Origin: Drosophila persimilis
Taxonomy: Eukaryota; Arthropoda; Insecta; Diptera; Drosophilidae
DNA length: 64,000 bases
Direction of reading: 5' to 3'
NCBI RefSeq assembly: GCF_003286085.1
Contig: NW_020825294.1
Location: 10,810,501 to 10,874,500, forward strand
The notes below the pieces were generated by a model, which ran no database searches, was not told the origin of the DNA, and saw only the letters and a program-made list of their open reading frames with translations. The first letter of the stretch is position 1. The number at the start of each line of letters is the position of its first letter. Positions 1 to 11,760 of the stretch are shown here, piece after piece. A program made the translations under genes and the position numbers.

Positions 1-309
1 AAACCAGCGCAAATCGTGAAAATATTGAGACAGTGTGCCCGTTCTATCTAGACAAAATCAACTAAAAATCCTCTAGAGCGTTAAAAGAACAGCTGATTCT
101 TGCCCATCGTTATCGTGGCTTCACATGTTTTATTGTTGTTGCGGAAACAAAATTGAGACAAAAAAAATCAAAGTCAATTATTTAAAATAAACCAGTTAAG
201 TAGAAAATTGATTCATTAATTATTAAAATTATGTGGTAGGGCTGTATCTAGCAAGTAATATTCCACGGAATATAAAATCGAGGAGAATGTAGAATAGAAA
301 TTGAATTCG

Positions 310-402
310 TCAGTATACGGTATATTAAAATGAGACGGAATATTTAGGTATATTTCTGAGGGTCGGACGGCATATTTTATCGTTAAATCCGCGGTCACAC
401 TG
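310..402 (+). promoter_or_regulatory. Mtr4 promoter cassette (motif 1, motif-6-like, DRE-like)
   Basis: GGTCACACT at 393-401 matches the Drosophila core-promoter motif 1 bound by M1BP. It is preceded by TATCGTTAAAT (DRE-like) and by GGTATATTT words resembling Ohler motif 6. The motif lies about 35 bp upstream of the Mtr4 ATG, as expected for a TATA-less housekeeping promoter with a very short 5' UTR. The same block recurs inverted upstream of Ku80 (21,689-21,785). Bases 1-309 show no gene I can support. Confidence 0.75.
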
Positions 403-435
403 GCCTCTTTTTGATTAAAAAACCGAAAATACAGC

Positions 436-3400
436 ATGGACATTGATGAGTTATTCGATTGCTTTACCGAAGTGCCACCGGAGAGCCTGGAGCCGCCCAC
501 TCCAGGTCCCAGCAAGGCTAAGTCAGCCACAGACAAAGCCGCCAAAAAGGCGCCAAAGCGTCCGGCCGACGACGCGGCCATTGGCGAAAAGCACGAGGAG
601 CAAGAGCAACAGCAGCATGAGGAGGTGGCGGAGGAGGAAGCCACAAAGCGCTTGAAGAAGGAGGAAGAAGTTGCCGGCAAGAAGGGTGAAGATGCGGAGG
701 AGGAGGATTTGGAGGAGGTGGTGCCCCTGGATGTGGATGATTCCGGCACTTTGGAGGCCCTGAACACACGCATCGTCACACACCTTCTGGAGGCGCCCGA
801 GTCGTGCACCCACGAGGTGGCCGCCTACCCTGACCAAGAGTACATACCGCTGCAGCCGTTTGCCGGCATTCCGGCCAAGGAGTACCCCTTCGTGCTGGAC
901 CCTTTCCAGCGGCAGGCCATCCTCTGCATCGACAACTCCCAGAGCGTCCTGGTCTCGGCACATACCTCGGCGGGAAAGACCGTGGTGGCAGAGTACGCCA
1001 TCGCCAAGTCCCTGGCAGCCAAGCAGCGCGTCATCTACACGACACCCATCAAGGCCCTGTCCAACCAGAAGTTCCGCGAGTTCACCGACGAGTTCAAGGA
1101 CGTCGGCCTGGTCACCGGCGACGTGACCATCAATCCCTCGGCTTCGTGCCTCATCATGACCACCGAGATCCTCAGGAACATGCTGTACCGCGGCAGCGAG
1201 ATTATGCGCGAGGTGGGCTGGGTGGTCTTTGACGAGATCCACTACATGCGCGACAAGGAGCGCGGCGTGGTGTGGGAGGAGACGCTCATCCTACTACCGG
1301 ACAACGTGCGCTACGTCTTCCTCTCGGCCACCATCCCGAATGCCCGGCAGTTCGCCGAGTGGGTCTGCCACCTGCACAAGCAACCCTGTCATGTGGTCTA
1401 CACGGACTACCGTCCCACGCCGCTGCAGCACTACATCTTCCCCGCCGGTGGCGACGGCATCCATCTAATTGTCGACGAAAAGGGGCAGTTCAAGGAGGAC
1501 AACTTCACCACAGCCATGGCGGTGCTGGCCAATGCGGGTACGTACAGAGATTCATCATAGATTCCCCTACAAAAAATAACACCACTTTTTTTTTAAGGGG
1601 AGGCTGGCAAGGGCGATCAGAAGGGACGCAAGGGCGGCATCAAGGGCCACAATTCGGGACAGACGAACATCTTCAAGATCGTCAAGATGATCATGGAGCG
1701 CAACTTTGCCCCGGTGATCATTTTCTCGTTTAGCAAGAAGGACTGCGAGATCTTTGCCATGCAGATGGCCAAACTGGATTTCAACACGGCCGACGAGAAG
1801 AAGCTCGTGGACGAGGTCTTCAACAATGCCATGGACGTGCTCTCCGACGAGGATCGCCGCCTGCCGCAGGTGGAGAACGTTCTGCCGCTTCTGCGTCGAG
1901 GCATAGGCATCCATCACGGCGGTCTGCTGCCCATCCTGAAGGAGACCATTGAGATTCTGTTCGGCGAGGGCCTCATCAAGGCGCTCTTTGCCACCGAAAC
2001 GTTTGCCATGGGCCTGAACATGCCGGCCAGAACGGTGCTCTTCACTGCTCCCCGCAAGTTCGATGGCAAGGATTTTCGCTGGATCAGCTCCGGGGAGTAC
2101 ATCCAGATGGCGGGTCGTGCCGGTCGTCGTGGCCTGGACGACAAGGGCATTGTCATCCTGATGATCGACGAGAAGGTCTCGCCGGCCGTGGGCCGGGACA
2201 TAGTCCAGGGCAAGGCCGATCCCATCAACTCTGCCTTCCACTTGACCTATAACATGGTTCTAAACCTGCTGCGCGTGGAGGAGATCAATCCGGAGTACAT
2301 GCTGGAGCGGAGCTTCTATCAGTTCCAGAACCAGGCTGCACTGCCCAGGCTCCACGACCAGGTGGAGCAGAAAACCATCGAGCTGAACAAGCTGAGTATC
2401 AAGGACGAGCACAACATTGCCTCCTATCACCACATCCGCGAGCAGCTGGAGAGCCATGGCAAACAGTTCCGGCAGTGGCTGACGCGACCCCAGTACCTGC
2501 TGCCCTTCCTGCAGCCCGGAAGACTGGTCAAAGTGTCGGCCGGAACCCAGGAGTACGACTGGGGAATTGTCCTTAACTTCAAGAAGCAAGATCAGAGCCG
2601 CAAGAACCCCCTCAAGAGTGAGCCCAGCGTCACCATCGACGTCCTGTTGCACGTGAGCGAGGCCGCCGCCAAGTCCGGCGACACTGAGCCCTGCCAACCC
2701 AACGAGCGCGGCTGCATGGAGGTCGTGCCGGTGGCCCACACGCTCATCACACAGATCAGTTCGATTCGGGTGTACTTTCCCAACGATTTGCGCAGCGCCG
2801 ACAACCGGCGCGCCGTCCTGAAGACCATCCAGGAGGCCAAGAAGCGGTTCCCCTTGGGACCACCAGTGCTGAATCCCATCGATGATATGAACATCAAGGA
2901 TCGCGAGTTCCGCGACATTGTCGATGCCATTGCCCAGTTTGAGTCGCGCCTCGAGGAGCATCCGCTGCACAATTCGGCCGAGCTGGGGCGCATCCACAAG
3001 CGCTACCAGGACAAGGTGAAGCTGCAGGCGCAGCTGACGGCCATCAAGGCGGAGCTGAAGGCCGCCCGCAGTCTGCTACAGATGGAGGAGCTGAAGCACC
3101 GCAAGCGCGTGCTCCGCCGGATGGGCTACTGCAAGCCGGGCGATGTCATCGAGTTCAAGGGCCGCGTGGCCTGCGAGCTGAGCTCGGCAGATGAGCTGCT
3201 CATGACCGAGATGATCTTCAATGGTGTGTTCAACGATCTGACCGCTCCCCAGGCGGTGGCACTGCTCTCGTGCTTCGTCTGCGACGAGAAGTCCCAAGAG
3301 GCCCCCAAGAGTGCAACAGAGCTCTCGGGACCTCTGCGCTCCATGCAGGATCTGGCCCGACGCATTGCCAAGGTGTCGTCCGAGTGCAAGCTGGAGCTGG

Positions 3401-3669
3401 ACGCGGACAGCTATGTGGACAAGTTCAAGCCCTTCCTCATGGACGTGGTGCTGGCCTGGTGCAAGGGCTCCAGTTTCCTGGCCGTCTGCAAAATGACCGA
3501 CATCTTCGAGGGCTCCATTATCCGCTGCATGCGTCGCCTGGAGGAGCTGCTGCGGCAGATGTGCCAGGCCTCCAAGACCATCGGCAACACGGACCTGGAG
3601 AACAAGTTCTCGGAGGGCATTCGACTGCTCAAGCGCGACATTGTCTTTGCCGCCTCGCTCTATCTATAA
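436..3669 (+). CDS. Mtr4: Mtr4, nuclear exosome DExH-box RNA helicase
   Basis: Two exons, 436-1537 and 1598-3669, are joined across a 60-nt GT-AG intron (GTACGT donor, TTTTAAG acceptor) and encode 1,057 aa, the usual size for metazoan Mtr4. Residues 1-105 are acidic and low complexity. The helicase core follows: Walker A AHTSAGKT at about 175-182, DEIH at 266-269, motif III SAT at about 297-299 and motif [12 protein letters not shown] at about 537-546. The C-terminal half carries the arch (KOW) insertion and the helical DSHCT domain. The family unwinds and feeds RNA to the nuclear exosome in TRAMP/NEXT-type complexes. The intervals around DEIH are closer to Mtr4 than to the cytoplasmic paralogue Ski2 (twister). 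In D. melanogaster this locus is also called l(2)35Df. The frame is intact. Confidence 0.97.
1538..1597 (+). other. Mtr4 intron
   Basis: This 60-nt intron has a GTACGT donor and a T-rich tract ending in AAG. It splits a Gly codon (phase 1). Reading through it would hit TAG at about 1558, so splicing is needed for the full-length helicase. Confidence 0.9.
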
Positions 3670-5251
3670 GAAAACACACATAATATTTAGATTTTCCCAC
3701 TTTTCAAACATACATACAACTGATGTAGTTAATTAATCTAATCCTTGCGTTGACCCTGCTACCAGGGGTGGTTGTTGTAGGATCAGACATGTATATTTAC
3801 AATACGCGAGAAGAGAAAAATATTTAATTTCCATTATGGAATATGTGAGAGGTCAAGCATTCTAAGTAATTTGATCAGTTATACGATCGACGGTGGCCTG
3901 ATTTTCAAGAGTGTACCCTCAAAATGAAATGAATGAACTTTTGTACCTTTAGACCATAGAAGGATTTATAAATTCCCCGTTCCCTGAATACTTTATATTT
4001 TATCCCAAACCCGTATTGGATATAATAATATTTATACTAGTATTTGTACGGTATATTATTTTATTTCAGGACAAATACAATAAAATGAACTAAACTTAAT
4101 AAAACATATGAAATGTAAATTATAGATTAAAGATTACGCTTTCAATCATGTAATGGATCTAGAACTATTTACACACAATAAACATGTACATGATGTATAT
4201 GAAAACATAAAATTATTGGACGGTTCACACTGAATTTGTATGGTCATTGGTTGGCTTATATGCGACACATAAAACATATACAAAACCTACAACTAAATCT
4301 TAAGACAGATACACATATGTGGAAGGCACACAGGGGGGCTGATGGAGGGAGGGGATTTCTTAAAACTAAACATGGGGATGGGGGTAAGGTCCAGTAAAGA
4401 CAACCACAAGACAAGGAATGAAGGCACTTTAGGTGTTGCTTTTGGACTTACAAATGATAAACTTATTCGAGTATATGGTTACGGACAGGACAGTGATTCG
4501 AACAAGATTTGTTCCCAATATCTTAACATTTTAATGAGTTATTATTGAAAATTCAGGTAAGGAATATTTATTTGTTCTAAGATGTTTGCATGTAGTTTAC
4601 AATGTTATTCGACTTACTTATAGATGCCACATAATGGGTTTTAGAACTCTACAAGATTGAGTTGAAAATTGCTCTAGTTGAATGTCAGATCTGTCCCGAG
4701 TAGATCTCATTTGATCAGCTGCACAATATACCTTATTATAATTGATATAAATGAAAAGACTCCATTTGAATCTTCTAGTAGTTCTTTAGCTGCCTAAACT
4801 TGTTGAATAGAGAGCTTAAATAGAGCCTGTCCTTACTTCTAACTAAATGTATATACACTTATGGTCCAATTGTAAGGCTATGGAATGTCATTGATATGGA
4901 TTTGTATTCGTTGGGTTATCGAACTTACAATAAAAGTACTCGTAAAACAAACAAAACCTAAAATATAAACTAAAATAAACTCGAAACTGAGATCTCAAAG
5001 ATCTGTTTAAGCATAAAATTATACATAGATTATAAATTATGAAAACTAAATCGAAATGTTACACAAAAAGTCACTTAGCTCCAAGGAAGATCTAGAAAAA
5101 TAACGAAATATTTAATAGACATAAGTGGGAGAGGAAATCTATCTGATTGACCTACTTCTTTGTCCGTTTCCTTGATCGACGAAAGGCTTATTGGTTGGTT
5201 GGATGGTTCGATTTACTCTCTAAGCGCATCCCGCGCTTAGAGAGCGGTTTC
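3670..5251. other. Intergenic, convergent 3' ends of Mtr4 and Gli
   Basis: AT-rich DNA of about 1.6 kb between the Mtr4 stop and the Gli stop, presumably holding both 3' UTRs. AATAAA-type hexamers occur on both strands (for example near 4,098 and, on the minus strand, near 4,566), but I cannot say which are used. No further gene is supported. Confidence 0.5.
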
Positions 5252-8200
5252 TTAGACGGAGGTCTGGGGCACGCCTTCTACCAGCTGTGTGCGTCGGGGT
5301 TGAGCCGCTGGCTGTGAGGACAGGGTGGCCGTCGTGGTGGTTGTCCGTGCCGAGGGTACAGGTGTGGTGCTCCGACTGCTCCCGGAGACGCTGGCAGGCG
5401 CTCTCTTGGTGGGCTCCGACTGCAGCTGAGGCACTGGCGTGCTGGAAAGGGGATGCAGCAGACGCTTCTCCTCGACGGGCCCCGCCTTGGCTGTCGTTCC
5501 GTTGGTCTGGGAGCGCGGCGTAGCCGCCCGCTCGGACTTGACCAGGCTGCCGTTGGTCTCCTTGAGGGAGATGCCTGACTTTAGTGACGCCTGACTGCCC
5601 GACTTCTGGGTGGTGGCCAGGGAGCTGGGCGATCGCAGCGATGTAGTGTCTGTGTGCGCCTTGCTGGCCAAGGTCTTGGACGAGGGCGAGTCCCGGTACT
5701 CGTAGATGTTGTCCCTCGAGCGCATGGCGTGGTGGTTGGTCACCATGTGGGCATTGTCCACGCCCCTTGGGTCCGGCTCGGGCTCCAGGCCCTCGCCATT
5801 GATGAACACATCCTCGTCGTAGAAGCGATCCGATTGCCTAGGGATGATTCACATAAGCAGGTGTTTCTTGGGACAAATCAATGCTCCACCTACCGCTTGG
5901 CGTTACGCCACATTATGCAGCAGATGACCACGAGTACGATGAGGAAGAAGCAGGTGACCGACATACTCCAGAAGGCTATTTGCAGCGGCTCCTTCGGCTC
6001 CCACCAGTACTCCGTGGTGGGGGGATATGTGGGCACCAGGACCCCGATGACAGTCGGCAAGTACTGCGTCCAGAAGGCGCACTCCGTCTGCCGGTAGTTG
6101 AGCAGAATGGACGAGTTGAAGGTGGTGTTGACGTTCAGGTAACGAATCTCGCCCTGGTAGGCTCGCTGGAAGTGCATGCCCAGCACCTGTTGGGGTGTCG
6201 GATTGCTGCGAAAAGAAACCAAATGGAAGTGAAATGCACTGGAAAAGTGCTCGTTGGTGCTTACCCATATCTGGCGAAGTTCGAATAGGTCTGCATGAAG
6301 AAGTGACTCATGTTGCGATCGTTGTCGGTCCACATGTTTCGCTGCAGGTGCTCCTTCTTGGGAAAGAACTCGGTGTCCATGAATGGGGCACCGGTGAGGA
6401 AGTAGCGTTCCGTGTCATGCGGATACTTGCGCCACTGAGGCAGATTGAGGGCCTCCACCGTGGTGTTCAGGACGTACATAAACACCGGGACCTTCTGCTC
6501 GAGCAGCAGCTTGACCATCTGATCCACCGGTGCGCGGTAGTACAGATCGCTCAGCATGTTGATGTACTGGTCCCGGATGATGGTGTTGTTGTTGGGATCC
6601 GGCCAGTACGTGTACATGTACTTGATGGCCTCGTAGACGCCGTTGGGGTTCAGGGTGTAGTTGTAGCGGAAGACGTGCTCCCGTATCTTCTGTTCGAAGA
6701 ATCGTCCGTCCAGCTCGTAGTACGGCCCCAGTGACTCGTTCTGGGCCACAAGGAAGGCCGCCTCCTGGGTGGTCACCCCCGTCATGTACTGGATATTCCG
6801 ATTGAATTTCCCAGCACGTATCAGAGTCTCCGGGGTCTGGGTGAGGAAGCGCCAGTCCTTCTCCCGCCAACCCTCGTACCAATCGTCGCCGGGCAGAGTG
6901 AAGTTGTGGTCCAGCACCGGTCCCCAGGGGAAACTGCCCACCTGCGGCGAGAACTCCGCGTTGCCCAGCTCGTAGAAGCTGCGTCCGGTGCGGAGACAGT
7001 TTACCAGCTTCCACGACGACTCAATGGAGCAGCCGAGCAGCTGGCCGAGTACTCGACTCGTGTTCTGCGCCCTGTACTTGTCCTGGATCAGCGCCCAGTC
7101 GGCCAGTGCCGAGCCGGACTGGGCAATCACTCGCTTCACCATGTGCCGCGTCTGCGGGGCGACCATCAGCAGGCCTGCCGAGGCTCCACCGGCTCCCGGG
7201 CCGAACAGCGTAATCGAGTCACGATCCCCGTTGAAGAACTCGATATTGTCGTGGATCCACCGCAGGGCCATTGCTTGATCCAGAATGCCGTAGTTTCCGG
7301 GCGAGTTCTCGTCGCCAGTCGAGAGGAAGCCCAGGGCTCCCAGTCGATAGTTGAGCGTTACCACGACCACGTCGTAGAAGGAGGCCAGTATGTGACCCTG
7401 GAACAGGTTGGAGGCGCCGCGAATGAACTCTCCTCCATGGATGTAAACCATCACGGGATACTTTTGGGCCACGCCAGCGCCAGTCTGCCAATGAGAAGAG
7501 ATAATCAAGTCGCATTTCATACGTTTTTATATTCTAAAATGCTTTTTATACCCGGTATTCAAAGAGTATGCGGGTATGCTAGATTCGCGTAGAAGAAATA
7601 TAACATCTCCGAACATATAAAGTATAGATAAACTTCGTTACCATCAATAACCAAGTCAATATAGCCATGTCAAAAACTATATCCTAGAACACCCAAATTT
7701 GATATCACACTAAATCAAGTTGGTTTTAAAATTTGTCCAGGCGTTTTCCGCCAATACAATGCGAAAATCTTAAGGTACGAGAAAGTCGAAAAGGCAGAAA
7801 CATGAAGAGTTATCATATCTAATATAATGCAGATTTTCTCCCATAAGAAAGATGATTGTTGATAAAAGTTGTTCCTCAAAGTCTCTGTAAAAGTCCTACT
7901 AAGCTATTTGTTAAGGAAATATAAAGTGATTTATGGAAAAATATGAGGTGATAAAGTAAAAAAGCACAAAGCGACCCGTAAGTTCGCGACCAGTACTTAG
8001 AGATAATTTGTTTTGTAAATACACGATGGAAACCTACATTAATCCTCTTTTAAAATAAATGAATACTTTGGAATATTCTGTTCCGTTCCGCAGATTTTTC
8101 CATTTTACTAGATTAAGCCAAAGCCGATTTCTATTTTGTGTACGTTCGCGACCACATGTTTATTGCTATCATTAAGAAAGCTTAAAATTGGATGACCCCG

Positions 8201-11200
8201 TCTTTTGTACTAAACATAGAGCTAACAAAATTCTATCGCCCAACTTGCTTACTATTACTACCTGCTCACTCGATACTTTATATTGTAGCAAAGTAACTTA
8301 CTTGTATTTGGAGTTTCTCTATTCTTAATCACTCTATTTAGTTCTTTTTGACTTAACTATCAAATATCTTTTATCTCTATCTTTTATTATGCTCTTTCGG
8401 AGCATGTATTTCGAGTAGGACATAAAGAAGAAGCATGCCTTCTTGGCTAAATATTTTTTGCAAATCCCGATCAGAATCAAGACCCGAACAACCGGATCAA
8501 GCAGAAGAGGACAAGGAAGACAGTAGTATACTTCTTCGTCGAATCTATGTTATCACCAAGATAACCATTTTGATTTTTCTATGGCTGTTCTTCACCATTT
8601 GTCTGATTACAAGTCCAGCCGAAGAAGTACCTAAATCCTTGGTGACCATATTACCCAATCAGACGGTTGTTAGAAAGTTGAAGCCACTGCCCCACAATGA
8701 TATAGAAATTCAACTGGAGGGACCCATTGACAAAGATCTCACGGACCATATGGATAACGAGGACGATGCGAGTTATGTGGGTGTTCGGGTTGAGCGTCGC
8801 GACTCGAAACTGAACGTCACGTATGTGCAGACTGACTTGTGGAAAGTTTATATCGACAAGTCGGAAAAACATTTTGTATCGGATGAGATCTATATGAAAG
8901 TCACGCAGGCAAATGACCAGAAAGACGCAGAGGTGGTCGTATCATTCAAGAGCTACAGCGCGGAGCCGGTTTCACTTCTCATTCAGGTGAACACCATGCC
9001 TGTGGACAAAGAAAAGGGGGTGATTTATGCGGGGCTTCTGCTCATCTTCCTGTACGTGCTAATCATCTGGGAGATTACGGATCGGACGTTCGCTGCCCTT
9101 ATGGTATCATCGGCCTCCCTCGCTGTCCTGGCCGCCATGGGGGCGCGACCCTCCCTGGAAACCATCGTGTCCTGGATTGACTTCGATACCCTTATGCTGC
9201 TGCTGGGAATGATGATCATGGTGGCCATCCTATCGGAGACAGGGGTGTTCGACTACCTGGCAGTGTTCGCCTATCGCATGTCCAGCGGTAATGCCTGGCC
9301 CCTCATGTTCTTCCTGTGCTTTTTCACCGGAAGCTTATCCGCGTTCCTGGACAATGTGACGATGGTGCTGCTGATGGTGCCCGTCACGATTCGGCTCTGC
9401 GAAGTGATGGCTGTGCGCACAACTCTGGTGCTGATCGTGATCGTGATCTACTCGAACATCGGCGGCACTCTGACGCCAGTGGGGGATCCGCCAAACGTGA
9501 TCATAGCCACCGATAACGATGTGGTGAAGGACGGCATTGACTTCTTCAACTTCACGTTGCACATGTTTCCAGGCGTGCTTGTCTGCATGTGCACTTCATT
9601 CATTATTTTATATTTTATCATCCGCAAGAAGCTGTTTATAGTCGACGTGGACCCAATGACCCACGCCATCAAGACGCTGGAGAGGGAGGCGGAGAAAGTG
9701 TCACCCACCACGGCAGACGAGGATGCACTTCGTCAAGATATCCTGAAACGCATCGCAGAGCTGAAGGCTAAGGACAAGGCGAAGAACAGGGCTACGATAG
9801 CCATGCTAGCGCCAGTCGACAACTACTTCGAGACCCTGGGCGCGTTGGAAGTAAAGTACAGAATTCGGAACAAGCCGCTCCTGATTAAGTGCTGCATTGC
9901 CTTGGGGTTCGCCATTGCCCTATTCTTTCTCCACTCGTTGCCATTCCTGGCCGGCGCTTCGCTGGCGTGGATAGCCATGCTTGCAGCCCTTCTGCTGCTC
10001 ATTCTGGCCAACAAGGAGGCCATGGATGTAATTCTCCTCCATGTGGAGTGGTCCACACTGCTCTTCTTTGCCGCCCTCTTCGTCATGATAGAAGCCATGT
10101 CCGAACTGGGCCTCATCCAATGGATAGGAGACATCACGGTCGGTGTGATCCTGAGCGTGGACAAGAAGAACCAGTTGACCGTTGCCCTCATGATGCTGCT
10201 TTGGATCACCGCATTGACCTCCGCCTTTGTCGACAACATACCCATCACCCAGATGATGCTCAAGCTGACCGTCCAGCTGGCCAAGAACAAGAAGCTCAAC
10301 CTGCCGCTGTCCCCTCTCATCTGGGCGCTGTCCTTTGGCGCCTGCTTTGGGGGAAATGGTACACTGATCGGCGCCTCGGCCAACGTAGTCACCGCGGGAC
10401 TGGCCCAGCAGCATGGCTATAAGATCTCCTTCATGACCTTCTTTCTTGTTGGCTTTCCCGTGATGATATTCACGGTAATAATTGCCTCTATATATCTCCT
10501 TATTTCACATTGCGTATTTTCCTGGCATAAGCAATAAATAGATAAATGAAGTATCAAATACAACTAACCTTTGGCGAATAAACATTCAAGTACAGGCAAT
10601 CCTCGTCCATGTCCATCACTCCCTTGGTGGCGCCCGTGTATCGTACTGGCTGGGGACAGGCGGGACCAAAGTCCACAGCCTGGAGCAGCTGCCAGCCGCG
10701 ATGGGCTCGCGGCGGCTTGAAGCGCCCCTCGAAGGTGGGCGGCAGGGCATAGGGTATGCCCAGGAATGCCGAGCACTCGCCCATCACTCGATCCACGGTA
10801 GAGTGGTAGGGCCTGTAAAACGACTTGGGGTCAGGGTTGTCGTACATGTAGACCTTGAAGCCCTGCACCTGTCCGTAGTTGGTTGTCACGAACACATCTC
10901 GATCCAGAGTCAGCGAGTCCCGACGCTGCTTCCCCTGCAAATCCTCACGCCAACCGGCCAGCACTCCCGGGAACTGAGTCCGAGCATTGGGATCGTTCTG
11001 TAAGAGGGGCAATAGATAGATTGAGACCATCAGTTTCATCGTTCTGTGATGAGTACAGAGCCACAAAGCTGATCATTGCAGCGGAAACATGTGTAATTGA
11101 TTAAGTCGAATCGCTTTCGGCTCCATTCGATGGAATGAAAACTTAATTAAGATTATTGCATTGATAGGACAGTCATCCGTGGATTGGGCGCGTACCGTAC

Positions 11201-11750
11201 TCCGTCTCTCAATGGGTTCTCATTGTTCGTTTATGGATCGTTTCAGTTCTGTTCTGTCTTATGGGGTCAATTCGTTTTTTGTCAACAAATTAATTGATTA
11301 AGCGCGAGTGTGCTCTTTTTGAGTTTTTGGATGGGTAGGTGAGCACCAAGACATCGTAATTTTCGAAAATATATCAGCCGACAGCTTACCGGATCAAAGC
11401 GAAAACGATCCTCATTCGGCATGCCCTGCGGATACTGGCCGGGGGGATTCCTTCCTGGATAGTTGGCACCAAATCCGTTCGGCTGGTAATGGCCATAGCG
11501 TCGATCGTTGAAGGTGTAAGTTCTGCAAATATTCACCATAAGTGAGACAATAATTAGGATGAACCAATGGGCTGACTCGCCTGTAATCCGGGTCCCCTGG
11601 ATTGGGCCAATGATAGTCGACGCCGGGGCGCGAATAGAATCTGGGATCTCTCGTCTGTCCCCCAACCAGTGGGCCCAGGGAGGCCACAACCAGAAAGAGA
11701 ATGGCTGTGAGCCACTTCGATTTATCGCGATATTTCAGCTTGTGCATCAT
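5252..11750 (-). CDS. Gli: Gliotactin, cholinesterase-like tricellular-junction protein
   Basis: Coding exons on the minus strand are 11750-11581, 11522-11390, 10997-10569, 7484-6265, 6205-5894 and 5837-5252. All phases agree, giving 949 aa. An N-terminal hydrophobic signal sequence is followed by a Pro/Gly-rich stretch and a carboxylesterase-like ectodomain of about 560 residues. The nucleophile-elbow Ser is missing: the text reads FGPGAGGAS where active esterases have GESAG, so the protein is a non-catalytic adhesion molecule, as known for this family. One transmembrane helix (IVLVVICCIMW region) precedes a cytoplasmic tail of about 200 aa ending in TSV, a class I PDZ ligand. The family acts at tricellular septate junctions and in glial blood-nerve barrier formation. 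The 3.1-kb intron between exons 3 and 4 holds an OCA2-like gene on the opposite strand. A 3' splice site (TTTCAG) six bases before the ATG implies an upstream 5' UTR exon. Confidence 0.96.
7545..7690 (+). mobile_element. Degenerate DINE-1-like Helentron 5' end
   Basis: TTTATACCCGGTATTC...GAGTATGCGGGTATGCTAG, then words like CCGAACATATAAAGTATA and GCCATGTC, follow the layout of the DINE-1/INE-1 5' end. It is much more diverged than the copies beyond 30 kb, so it is an old insertion in the Gli intron. No matching 3' end was found. Bases 7,691-8,434 are AT-rich intron with nothing else recognised. Confidence 0.65.
8435..10537 (+). CDS. OCA2/P-protein-like multipass transporter, nested in a Gli intron
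   Basis: A single uninterrupted frame of 700 aa starting MPSWLN. A first hydrophobic helix at about 30-55 is followed by a hydrophilic, probably luminal domain of about 150 residues, then about ten or more hydrophobic segments. Signatures are those of the ArsB/NhaD-type permease fold as found in the melanosomal P protein: WIDFDTLMLLLGMM, SAFLDNVTMVLL, NIGGTLTPVGDPPNVI, a cytoplasmic charged loop at about 400-450, and a second-half echo TSAFVDNIPITQMM. By family it should be an organellar anion/ion permease. The Drosophila relatives are hoepel1 and hoepel2; I cannot say which this is, or whether it is a third copy. AATAAA overlaps the stop codon (10,533-10,538), and the frame ends only 31 bp before the opposing Gli exon. 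It has no introns, which fits retroposition but does not prove it. Confidence 0.9.
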   Translation: MPSWLNIFCKSRSESRPEQPDQAEEDKEDSSILLRRIYVITKITILIFLWLFFTICLITSPAEEVPKSLVTILPNQTVVRKLKPLPHNDIEIQLEGPIDKDLTDHMDNEDDASYVGVRVERRDSKLNVTYVQTDLWKVYIDKSEKHFVSDEIYMKVTQANDQKDAEVVVSFKSYSAEPVSLLIQVNTMPVDKEKGVIYAGLLLIFLYVLIIWEITDRTFAALMVSSASLAVLAAMGARPSLETIVSWIDFDTLMLLLGMMIMVAILSETGVFDYLAVFAYRMSSGNAWPLMFFLCFFTGSLSAFLDNVTMVLLMVPVTIRLCEVMAVRTTLVLIVIVIYSNIGGTLTPVGDPPNVIIATDNDVVKDGIDFFNFTLHMFPGVLVCMCTSFIILYFIIRKKLFIVDVDPMTHAIKTLEREAEKVSPTTADEDALRQDILKRIAELKAKDKAKNRATIAMLAPVDNYFETLGALEVKYRIRNKPLLIKCCIALGFAIALFFLHSLPFLAGASLAWIAMLAALLLLILANKEAMDVILLHVEWSTLLFFAALFVMIEAMSELGLIQWIGDITVGVILSVDKKNQLTVALMMLLWITALTSAFVDNIPITQMMLKLTVQLAKNKKLNLPLSPLIWALSFGACFGGNGTLIGASANVVTAGLAQQHGYKISFMTFFLVGFPVMIFTVIIASIYLLISHCVFSWHKQ
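11523..11580 (-). other. Gli intron with GC-AG splice sites
   Basis: On the minus strand exon 1 ends ...GATTACAG and the intron starts GCGAGT. It ends ATTTGCAG 58 nt later. Using these sites gives the reading ...PDYRTYTFNDRR with phases that match. No GT alternative nearby keeps the frame and the expected residues. Confidence 0.75.
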
Positions 11751-11760
11751 GGTGGACTGA
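11751..11760 (-). other. 3' splice site ahead of the Gli start codon
   Basis: The minus strand reads TTTATTTCAG then TCCACC then ATGATG. A good acceptor 6 nt before the ATG shows that the first coding exon follows a 5' UTR intron. The upstream UTR exon is not placed with confidence; 15,690-15,960 is a candidate. Confidence 0.6.

Noticed and set aside
216..809. 197-aa minus-strand Ser-rich frame
   Set aside because: Lies over the Mtr4 acidic low-complexity region and promoter; a composition artefact.
523..1242. 239-aa minus-strand frame opposite Mtr4
   Set aside because: Shadow of the GC-rich Mtr4 coding exon; no independent start, splice or family signal.
6195..7592. Long plus-strand frames opposite the Gli ectodomain
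   Set aside because: Antisense shadows of Gli exons.
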